NCBI GenBank assembly: GCA_964443435.1
Contig: CAYUCW010000054.1
Span: 1-13,056 of the forward strand
Direction of reading: 5' to 3'
Length of the DNA: 13,056 nucleotides
Origin: Pseudaquidulcibacter sp964443435
Lineage (GTDB): Bacteria > Pseudomonadota > Alphaproteobacteria > Caulobacterales > Aquidulcibacteraceae
The position numbers were made by a program, and so were the translations under genes. Below the pieces are notes generated by a model that did not search any database, was not told the DNA's origin, and saw only the letters and a list, made by a program, of their open reading frames with translations. Shown here in pieces: positions 7,471 to 13,056 of this stretch. Each line of letters starts with the position of its first letter. The stretch's first letter is position 1.

Positions 7471-8133
7471 ATCGGGGCGCCGTTCCTTGGTGACTTTTTC
7501 ACTTTCAGCAAGTTTCCATTTTTCAATTTCGGCATGATTGCCAGACATTAAAACCTTTGGAATTTCGCGGCCTTCAAATTCTTGAGGACGTGTATATAAT
7601 GGATGTTCAAGAAGACCATTTTCAAAGCTCTCATTTTCATGGCTTTCCGCCTTGCCCATTACCCCATCAAGTAGGCGCACTACGCTTTCAGTAAGCAATT
7701 GCGCGGCAATATCGCCGCCCATTAAAACCACATCGCCAATGCAGATTTCTTCCATTTGAGCAATTTCAATTGCGCGTTCATCAAGCCCTTCAAAACGTCC
7801 ACAAAAAAGAATAATCCCATCACCTTGTGAAAGTTCACGCACTCGCTTCTGTGTTAAAGGTTTGCCGCGCGGTGTAAGATAGATAATAGGGCGATTATTG
7901 GCTTCTATGCTTCTTATTGCATTCAGGGCAATATCAGGCTTAATAACCATGCCCGCGCCACCGCCCGCCATAGTATCATCGATTTTATTATGCTTGCCTT
8001 CACCAAAATCACGGAGCGCAATAGTTTCAAGTGACCATATTTCTTTTTCAAGCGCTGTCCCCAAAAGGCTTACACCTAATGCCCCCGGCCAGGCTTCTTT
8101 AAATAAGGTTATTACTGAAACTTTGAATGTCAT
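7450..8133 (-). CDS. trmD: tRNA (guanine37-N1)-methyltransferase
   Basis: A 227-residue SPOUT methyltransferase that methylates G37 next to the anticodon with S-adenosylmethionine, preventing +1 frameshifts. GGGAGMVIKPD (57-67), IYLTPRGKPLTQ (84-95), CGRFEGLDER (111-120) and CIGDVVLMGGD (131-141) build the trefoil-knot SAM pocket. LLEHPLYTRP (174-183) and MSGNHAEIEKW (196-206) are family hallmarks. The residue aligned with the E. coli general base Asp169 is Glu168 (ESF for DSF), a conservative change. The start ATG at 8133 has no clear ribosome site. In most bacteria trmD sits in rpsP-rimM-trmD-rplS; here it follows two acetyltransferase genes. The 49-bp gap from the upstream GNAT gene shows no terminator, so co-transcription is possible. 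Its end overlaps murU tail to tail. Confidence 0.96.
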   Translation of the reverse strand: MTFKVSVITLFKEAWPGALGVSLLGTALEKEIWSLETIALRDFGEGKHNKIDDTMAGGGAGMVIKPDIALNAIRSIEANNRPIIYLTPRGKPLTQKRVRELSQGDGIILFCGRFEGLDERAIEIAQMEEICIGDVVLMGGDIAAQLLTESVVRLLDGVMGKAESHENESFENGLLEHPLYTRPQEFEGREIPKVLMSGNHAEIEKWKLAESEKVTKERRPDLWAKRE

Positions 8134-8182
8134 ACTTTTTTATATGGCAGAATTTTATAAATTGCACTAATTTTACTAAGTT

Positions 8183-8650
8183 TTATTTCAATATTTTTCG
8201 CATAAAAACACTATGATCAATTACAAATGGGGAATAATTTAAATAGGGCATGAATGGATCGCAATCTATAAAGCCGTGTTTTCTAAAGAATTTTAATGCC
8301 GCCGATTGTTTATTACCGGTTTCTAATCTTATATCCTTAATTTGCAGCTTTTTTGCTTCTTCAAGGGTTTTTTCAAGGATTTTATCGGCAATTCCTTTGC
8401 CGCGATATTCTTGTAAAATATAAAATTTACTTATTTCACCAATATTATCGTGAAACATAATACCGCCAATAGCTATGATTTCAAAATTATATTTGACTTC
8501 AAAGAATTTAGCATTTTTTGCTATCAAGTCAGTAGCCGAAGGTTCAAACATTTCTTCGGATGGATAGCTTGAGATTTCCTCATAATGCTTATCAAGAATT
8601 TTAACCAAAGCCGGACTTACGCCATATATAGGCTGTATATTTATTTCCAT
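8183..8650 (-). CDS. GNAT-family N-acetyltransferase (copy 1)
   Basis: 155 residues with the GNAT fold, expected to transfer an acetyl group from acetyl-CoA to an unknown amine. Motif A is intact: EYRGKGIA (81-88) fits the R-x-x-G-x-G/A acetyl-CoA pyrophosphate loop. The second half, DIRLETGNKQSAALKFFRKHG (106-126), and CDPFMPY (130-136) closely match the neighbouring gene, so the two are tandem paralogues; the N-terminal 65 residues have diverged. The ATG at 8650 is supported by GGGGG six bases upstream. A 60-bp gap holding one arm of an inverted repeat separates it from copy 2, and 49 bp separate it from trmD. The substrate cannot be inferred. Confidence 0.85.
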   Translation of the reverse strand: MEINIQPIYGVSPALVKILDKHYEEISSYPSEEMFEPSATDLIAKNAKFFEVKYNFEIIAIGGIMFHDNIGEISKFYILQEYRGKGIADKILEKTLEEAKKLQIKDIRLETGNKQSAALKFFRKHGFIDCDPFMPYLNYSPFVIDHSVFMRKILK

Positions 8651-8665
8651 CTTAATCCCCCACGC

Positions 8666-8723
8666 AAAGCTACTATAAGTTTACGTAAAGGCAAGTAAAA
8701 TCTTTGCAGCCTATAGTAGCTTT
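8666..8723. repeat. 12-bp perfect inverted repeat between the GNAT genes
   Basis: AAAGCTACTATA (8666-8677) and TATAGTAGCTTT (8712-8723) are exact reverse complements, 34 bases apart. The right arm ends within the stop codon of the upstream acetyltransferase gene. The loop contains a 10-bp palindrome, TTTACGTAAA (8680-8689). On the minus strand the hairpin is followed by GCGTGG rather than a T-run, so it is not a typical terminator there. On the plus strand it is followed by T residues. It may be an mRNA processing or stability element of the two-gene transcript. Confidence 0.6.
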
Positions 8724-9175
8724 TTCATAAAAACGCTGGTTTCAATTGCAAAAGGCTCAAGCTCTGTATAAGGATGGAACGGATCGCATACTTTATAGCC
8801 TTCTCTTTCATACATTCTTAGGGCCGCATGCTGCTTTATGCCTGTTTCAAGGCGAATATCTTTAAAGCCTTTATCGATTGCATCTTGTTCAAGCTTTTTA
8901 ACCAATTCCTTGGCAAGTGAAGTTCCGCGAAATTCTTTGCGAACATACATTCTTTTGAGTTCGGCAAAGCCATCATAAAAACCAATTGCACCACAAGCCG
9001 CAGGCTTATCATCAACAAAACCAACATAGAAATTTAGATTTGGCCGAAAAATTGAACTTAGATCTAGTCCATGATGCTGTTCTGGGGCATAGCCGCTTAA
9101 TGCCTCGTCAAGCTCTGAAACTAAGGCAATAACAATATCGTCTATATCGGTATATTTTTTAAATTCTATAGTCAT
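8711..9175 (-). CDS. GNAT-family N-acetyltransferase (copy 2)
   Basis: 154 residues with the GNAT fold. The N-terminus has PEQHHGLDL (31-39). FAELKRMYVRKEFRGTSLAKEL (70-91) contains strand beta-4 and motif A, but the usual R-x-x-G-x-A has Ser at the glycine position (RGTSLA), which may weaken or alter acetyl-CoA binding. DIRLETGIKQHAALRMYEREG (106-126) and CDPFHPY (130-136) pair with copy 1. Both proteins end in SVFM-x-K followed by a short hydrophobic tail. The family resembles small GNATs acting on free amino acids or amines, but no substrate can be named. No strong ribosome site precedes the ATG at 9175. It is probably first in a transcript running through copy 1 towards trmD. Confidence 0.85.
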   Translation of the reverse strand: MTIEFKKYTDIDDIVIALVSELDEALSGYAPEQHHGLDLSSIFRPNLNFYVGFVDDKPAACGAIGFYDGFAELKRMYVRKEFRGTSLAKELVKKLEQDAIDKGFKDIRLETGIKQHAALRMYEREGYKVCDPFHPYTELEPFAIETSVFMKKLL

Positions 9176-9263
9176 AAGTTTTAGTAACAGTTTTTTGTAA
9201 TTTATTTATTAAATCTAATGCTATTTTAATTCAGATTGCAAATCAATTCTAATATTTAAACAT

Positions 9264-9293
9264 AAAAAACCCCACCATATGGTGGGGCATTTT
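9264..9293 (-). terminator. Rho-independent terminator of sdhB
   Basis: A perfect 18-base palindrome, CCCCACCATATGGTGGGG (9270-9287), forms a GC-rich stem. On the minus strand it is followed by six T (9269-9264). It lies 22 bases past the sdhB stop. The rest of the 134-bp gap before copy 2 is AT-rich leader or promoter sequence, with a TTGCAA near 9235. Confidence 0.9.
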
Positions 9294-9309
9294 ATTTATT
9301 GGCACAAGC

Positions 9310-10095
9310 TTAAGCTTGTCTTTCAACCATCATTTTTTTAAGTTCGGCAATTGCCTTAGCAGGATTTAATCCTTTAGGGCAAACTTGCGCACAATTCATA
9401 ATAGTGTGACAACGATAAAGTCTGAACGGGTCTTCAAGATTATCAAGACGTTTGCCAGTTTCTTCATCACGGCTATCAACCACCCAACGATAAGCTTGTA
9501 ATAAAGCCGCAGGGCCAAGATACCTATCGCCATTCCACCAATAAGATGGGCAAGAAGTAGAGCAGCAAGCACATAAAATACACTCATATAAGCCATCAAG
9601 CTTTGAACGATCTTCTGGTGATTGTAACCATTCAGTTTCAGGCATAACCGTAACATGTTGAAGATGCGGTTCAATTGTTGCGTATTGCGAATAGAAATTG
9701 GTTAAATCAGGCACTAAATCTTTCACAACTTCCAAATGCGGAAGCGGCGAAATTGAAATTTTAGAGCCCGAACATTCTTCATGACCCTTAGTGCACGCAA
9801 GCGTATTATTGCCATCAATATTCATTGCGCAAGAACCGCAAACCCCTTCGCGGCAAGAACGACGGAAAGTAAGCGTGCTATCTATATTATCTTTAATATA
9901 AATTAGAGCATCAAGTACCATTGGACCGCATGCGTCTTTAGGAACATCATAAGTGTCCCAACGTGGATTTTCACCAGAATCAGGATCAAAGCGGTAAATA
10001 CGGAAAGTTCTTATATTGTTTGAACTACCTTCTGGAGCAGGCCAATGTTTGCCTTTTTTAATCCGCGAGTTCGCTGGTAATGCTAATTCAACCAT
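9310..10095 (-). CDS. sdhB: Succinate dehydrogenase iron-sulfur subunit
   Basis: 261 residues. SdhB is the electron-transfer subunit of respiratory complex II, bound on the cytoplasmic face of the inner membrane between SdhA (FAD) and the SdhCD anchor, and passes electrons from succinate to ubiquinone. The N-terminal ferredoxin domain has the [2Fe-2S] ligands in CREGVCGSC (Cys81, 86, 89) and Cys101. The C-terminal domain holds the [4Fe-4S] and [3Fe-4S] ligands in CILCACCSTSCP (172-183) and CHTIMNCAQVCPKG (229-242). The MVELALPANSRIKKGK start and GPMVLDALIYIKD are typical of alphaproteobacterial SdhB. AGGGGA lies five to ten bases upstream of the ATG. sdhA, sdhC and sdhD are not adjacent, and truA lies 123 bp upstream, so the gene appears to be transcribed alone with its own terminator. 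Confidence 0.98.
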   Translation of the reverse strand: MVELALPANSRIKKGKHWPAPEGSSNNIRTFRIYRFDPDSGENPRWDTYDVPKDACGPMVLDALIYIKDNIDSTLTFRRSCREGVCGSCAMNIDGNNTLACTKGHEECSGSKISISPLPHLEVVKDLVPDLTNFYSQYATIEPHLQHVTVMPETEWLQSPEDRSKLDGLYECILCACCSTSCPSYWWNGDRYLGPAALLQAYRWVVDSRDEETGKRLDNLEDPFRLYRCHTIMNCAQVCPKGLNPAKAIAELKKMMVERQA

Positions 10096-10218
10096 TTTTA
10101 TCCCCTGAATATCGGCTTTTCAATACTACTTACATACGATTTGTAAATGCTAATAGATGGATTTTTCATTAATATTTTATTTTTTTGGACAGTAACATGC
10201 TTTGATAAACAAATATGC

Positions 10219-10971
10219 TTAATAAATCACGCCGGTTAAGTATAATCCTTCGGATGGCGCAACCTGTCCACAGGCTTTTCTATCCTTGGCATCAAGGGCT
10301 TTTTGCAAATCATCTATATCCCAATAACCACGCCCAACTTCGACAATAGAACCAACCATAGAGCGCACTTGCCGATGTAAAAAGCTTGTGGCCTTTAGTG
10401 TGCAATGTATCTGCTCCCCGAATTGGGTATTAGTTTTAAAGATTTTAAATTCATCAAGGGTTTTAATGGGCGATGCGGCTTGGCATTCTGAATCTCTGAA
10501 AGTTGAAAAATCATGCTGTCCCAATAATAAATTGGCGGCCTTTTGCATTTTTTCCAAATCTAAATCATAGGGCACACGCCAAGCAAGACCATGATTTAAA
10601 GCCAATAAAGCTTTTTGATTTTGAATAATATATAAATATTCGCGCTTTTTGGCCGAAAACCTTGCATTAAAATCATCGGGCATTTTTGTTGCGCTTTTAA
10701 TCGAAACCTTGCCAGATTTGCGCAAATTGGCATTTAACGCATCCAAAAGCCGATAATCTTGCCAATCCTTATTCAGTATTACACTACATACTTGACCCGT
10801 TGCATGAACACCCGCATCGGTACGTCCCGCAACAACTAATCTTTTTTTCTCACCGTCAATTTTAAAGATTGCTTCTTCTATAGCGTCTTGAACACCACAA
10901 TTTTGCGGCTGCGACTGCCAGCCACAAAAGCTTGAACCATCATATTCAACTATTAATTTCCAATTATTCAA
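10219..10971 (-). CDS. truA: tRNA pseudouridine(38-40) synthase
   Basis: Converts U38, U39 and U40 in the anticodon arm of many tRNAs to pseudouridine. About 250 residues, the usual bacterial size. The N-terminus WKLIVEYDGSSFCGWQSQP is the family opening. VAGRTDAGVHATGQV carries the catalytic aspartate (Asp52 with this start). FNARFSAKKREYLY, HDFSTFRDS and SFLHRQVRSMVGSIVEVG are further conserved blocks. The frame opens at a TTG at 10983 followed by GTG at 10980. I prefer the TTG at 10971, because it gives MNNWKLIVEYDG, which fits family N-termini, and GGTGG lies about five bases upstream. With that start the gene overlaps the fmt stop by eight bases, so translation is probably coupled. No terminator is evident after the stop. 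Confidence 0.93.
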   Translation of the reverse strand: MNNWKLIVEYDGSSFCGWQSQPQNCGVQDAIEEAIFKIDGEKKRLVVAGRTDAGVHATGQVCSVILNKDWQDYRLLDALNANLRKSGKVSIKSATKMPDDFNARFSAKKREYLYIIQNQKALLALNHGLAWRVPYDLDLEKMQKAANLLLGQHDFSTFRDSECQAASPIKTLDEFKIFKTNTQFGEQIHCTLKATSFLHRQVRSMVGSIVEVGRGYWDIDDLQKALDAKDRKACGQVAPSEGLYLTGVIY

Positions 10972-11863
10972 ACTTACCACCAATCGGTAAAACTAATTCA
11001 TCAGAAGTTTGCACAGGTTTGCCTTCACGCTGTAATTTTAATATACGCACCGAACCATTTTTCGCGCCAATAATATTATTATCCATTATCATGCCATATT
11101 CAGATGAAATATCTTCATAGCGGCTATCAAGGATTTTATATCTTACACCTTCAAGCATAGTCCAAGCAGACGGCAATGGACTAAAGCCTCTAATTTTACA
11201 ATCTATTGCTTTTGCATCTTGTGACCAATCAATACGCGCTTCTTCTTTGGTGATTTTTGAAGCATAAATAAGGCCATCTTCGGTTTGCTTGCTCGGTTTT
11301 AATTTACCAGAAGCAATTTTTGGCAAAATATCCACTAAGAGCTTTGCGCCAATATTTGCACATTTTTCGGACAAACTACCATAATTATCAGAATCAAGAA
11401 TTTCTAAATCCTGCTTTGCATAAATATCGCCTGTATCAAGACCAATATCCATTGCCATAATCTGCACAGAAGTGGTTTTATCGCCGGCTTCGATAGATCT
11501 TTGAATAGGCGCGGCACCACGCCATCTTGGTAAAAGACTTGGGTGAATATTAAGGCAACCAAATTTTGGGGCATCAAGAATAGGCTTTGGCAATAATAAG
11601 CCATAGGCAACCACAATTGCGAAATCTAAATTAAGCGCGGCAAACTCCGCTTGGGCTTCGCTTGATTTAAGGCTTAGAGGCGTTTTTACATTAAGCCCAA
11701 GCTCTTCAGCGCGTTTATGTATAATTGTTGGTGCAAGTTTTTGTCCGCGCCCACGTGGTCTTGGCGGCTGTGAATAGACACACACAATTTCATGCCCCGC
11801 ATCATAAAGGGCATTTAAAGCAGGAAGGGCAAATTCAGGGGATCCAAGAAAGGCAATACGCAT
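10964..11863 (-). CDS. fmt: Methionyl-tRNA formyltransferase
   Basis: Formylates Met on initiator tRNA using 10-formyltetrahydrofolate. 299 residues, close to the family's usual 300-315. The N-terminal Rossmann domain starts MRIAFLGSPEFALPAL. PRGRGQKLAPT (36-46) is the flexible loop that meets the tRNA acceptor stem. CLNIHPSLLPRWRGAAPIQR (103-122) contains the catalytic Asn105 and His107, and GLDTGD (141-146) supplies the catalytic Asp143. The C-terminal OB-fold tRNA-binding domain follows from about 205. AAGGG precedes the ATG closely. fmt-truA is kept as in many alphaproteobacteria, but def (peptide deformylase), which usually precedes fmt, is absent; a chemoreceptor gene with a terminator lies upstream. 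The promoter must lie in a short T-rich stretch (11864-11895), where I see no convincing one. Confidence 0.97.
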   Translation of the reverse strand: MRIAFLGSPEFALPALNALYDAGHEIVCVYSQPPRPRGRGQKLAPTIIHKRAEELGLNVKTPLSLKSSEAQAEFAALNLDFAIVVAYGLLLPKPILDAPKFGCLNIHPSLLPRWRGAAPIQRSIEAGDKTTSVQIMAMDIGLDTGDIYAKQDLEILDSDNYGSLSEKCANIGAKLLVDILPKIASGKLKPSKQTEDGLIYASKITKEEARIDWSQDAKAIDCKIRGFSPLPSAWTMLEGVRYKILDSRYEDISSEYGMIMDNNIIGAKNGSVRILKLQREGKPVQTSDELVLPIGGKFE

Positions 11864-11895
11864 ACGCCCTTATAAGACGAGAGGTAAAAAAAAGC

Positions 11896-11926
11896 AAAAA
11901 AAAGAGGTGCAATAAATGCACCTCTT
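11896..11926 (-). terminator. Rho-independent terminator of the chemoreceptor gene
   Basis: On the minus strand, arms AAGAGGTGCA (11926-11917) and TGCACCTCTT (11911-11902) pair perfectly over 10 bp around a five-base loop. A run of eight T (11903-11896) overlaps the second arm's end. A second run of eight T at 11893-11886 follows. It starts 20 bases after the stop codon. Confidence 0.92.
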
Positions 11927-11946
11927 AATTTCAGATTTATAAGCTT

Positions 11947-13056
11947 TTAAGCAGCTCTTACTTTTGCAAGGAAATTATTAGTTTCCACTTCAAGTCTTGC
12001 CGCTTGCATAGAAAGTTCTGATGAAGCCGAAAGAACTTGAGATGCCGCCGCACCAGTTTCCGAAGCCGTTTCAGTAACCTTGATTACATCTTGGGTTACT
12101 GATTGTGAAGCAGTTGCAACTTCGGCAATCGAGCGTGCAATTTCATGAGTTACTGAGGCTTGGCTATTTACTGATTGACCAATGTCACCTGCGATACCTG
12201 AAATACGGCCGATAACTTTTTCAATTCTGTTCATTGCATCACATGCACCTTCAACCACATTTTGGATAAGGGTAATGTGACCGCCAATTTCATCAGTAGC
12301 GCCAGCCGTTTGATTTGCAAGGTTTTTAACCTCTTGCGCCACGATTGCGAAACCAGCACCCGCACTACCTGCTCTTGCCGCTTCGATTGTCGCGTTAAGT
12401 GCAAGAAGATTTGTTTGCTCAGCTATGCCTTTAATAAGTTCAACAACTTCCGAAATATTTTTCGCCGCGCCAACTAATTCGCCAACTGCTTGTTGTGCTT
12501 CCATGCTTACTTGCACCGCTTCTGAGGCAACTTGCGCCGATTCATCAGATGCACCTTGGATTTGATTAATCGCATTTGTTAATTCCGAAGCAGAGTTTGA
12601 CGCCGTATTAGCATTAACCGTTGATTCTTCCGCCGCAGCCGCAACCGATGATGCCATTTGGTTAGTTTGCTCAGCTGCCGCCGACATTGCCTGAGCCGTT
12701 GCATTAAGCTCTGCCGAAGCCGCAGCCACAGCACGTAGCATATCGCCTGCTACACGCTCATAACCCGCTGTTGCTTCTTCAATCACTTGACTGCGTTTAA
12801 TTTGCGCCATTGCTTCTTCTTTTGAAAGATTTTCAAGACGGGCACGTTCAATTGCATTTGCACGGAATACTTCAACCGCTTGCGCCATTGTGCCAAGTTC
12901 ATCACCTCTATCAAGCCCTGGGACTTGTGAATCTGTATTGCCATTTGCCAATACACCCATTGCATCGGTTAATTCTGAAACTGGTTTGGTTAAAGTTCTT
13001 GCAAATAAGAAGCCAATGAATGAAGCCGCCGCACCAACTAATAGTGTAACAATCGC
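11947..13056 (-). CDS. Methyl-accepting chemotaxis protein (N-terminal part beyond window)
   Basis: The frame is open to the right edge, so only the last 369 residues are seen; an internal ATG at 12960 is not the true start. The visible part begins in a membrane helix (IVTLLVGAAASFIGFLFA). A HAMP domain follows (ARTLTKPVSELTDAM to about residue 70 of the visible part), then a long coiled-coil signalling domain rich in Ala, Ser and Glu. The hairpin tip that binds CheA and CheW is clear: GIAEQTNLLALNATIEAARAG then GAGFAIVAQEVKNLANQT (about 210-250 of the visible part). The sensing domain lies outside the window, so the ligand is unknown. The C-terminus, FLAKVRAA, has no CheR/CheB-binding pentapeptide. 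The gene ends with a strong terminator before fmt. No other chemotaxis gene is in the window. Confidence 0.95.
   Translation of the reverse strand, partial: AIVTLLVGAAASFIGFLFARTLTKPVSELTDAMGVLANGNTDSQVPGLDRGDELGTMAQAVEVFRANAIERARLENLSKEEAMAQIKRSQVIEEATAGYERVAGDMLRAVAAASAELNATAQAMSAAAEQTNQMASSVAAAAEESTVNANTASNSASELTNAINQIQGASDESAQVASEAVQVSMEAQQAVGELVGAAKNISEVVELIKGIAEQTNLLALNATIEAARAGSAGAGFAIVAQEVKNLANQTAGATDEIGGHITLIQNVVEGACDAMNRIEKVIGRISGIAGDIGQSVNSQASVTHEIARSIAEVATASQSVTQDVIKVTETASETGAAASQVLSASSELSMQAARLEVETNNFLAKVRAA

Noticed and set aside
9304..9319. A 16-base perfect palindrome, ACAAGCTTAAGCTTGT, over the sdhB stop codon
   Set aside because: It is made by the codons for the last residues plus the stop, has no T-run, and the real terminator lies a few bases downstream, so it is probably chance.
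10130..10146. TTACA-N7-TGTAA inverted repeat upstream of sdhB as a regulator site
   Set aside because: Only five pairs per arm in AT-rich DNA, and it matches no regulator consensus I can name with confidence.
1..13056. CRISPR arrays, insertion sequences, tRNA genes and phage genes
   Set aside because: No regularly spaced repeats, transposase-like frames, cloverleaf-like sequence or phage proteins were seen on either strand.

Overview
The window looks like the chromosome of an AT-rich alphaproteobacterium. The succinate dehydrogenase iron-sulfur protein, the bacterial-type S-adenosylhomocysteinase, the fmt-truA pair, the tsaE-amgK-murU run and a DivL-type cell-cycle kinase homologue all have the character of that class, and a chemoreceptor suggests a motile cell. 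I cannot place it below class level. Most genes are conserved housekeeping genes. No phage, transposon, CRISPR array, tRNA or rRNA was seen.

Layout. (1) 1-1220, minus: a secreted protein of unknown function running off the left edge. It is much more AT-rich than the rest and ends in a TonB C-terminal-like domain. (2) 1271-3607, minus: a three-PAS membrane histidine-kinase-like protein with tyrosine in place of the phosphorylatable histidine, the hallmark of DivL. (3) 3697-5088, minus: ahcY with its own terminator. (4) 5215-7470, plus: a tightly coupled tsaE-amgK-murU operon that diverges from ahcY across a 126-bp shared promoter region. (5) 7450-9175, minus: trmD, overlapping murU tail to tail, and two tandem paralogous GNAT acetyltransferases separated by a large inverted repeat. 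(6) 9310-10095, minus: sdhB alone, with a strong terminator. (7) 10219-11863, minus: fmt and truA overlapping. (8) 11947-13056, minus: the C-terminal part of a chemoreceptor with its terminator, running off the right edge.

How they fit together. AmgK and MurU form the anhydro-MurNAc salvage route that returns cell-wall sugar to UDP-MurNAc. TsaE, TrmD, TruA and Fmt serve tRNA modification and initiator-tRNA formylation. AhcY clears the S-adenosylhomocysteine made by methyltransferases such as TrmD. SdhB belongs to respiratory complex II. DivL homologues connect DivK to the CckA-CtrA relay that controls the alphaproteobacterial cell cycle. Several genes (sdhB, trmD, fmt-truA) lack their usual operon partners, which suggests a rearranged gene order.

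The observations most worth following are the edge-truncated secreted TonB-C-like protein, the DivL homologue that also lacks a recognisable G1 ATP-lid motif, and the GNAT pair with a 12-bp inverted repeat whose first transcribed arm ends within a stop codon. I did not find a clearly new multi-gene system.
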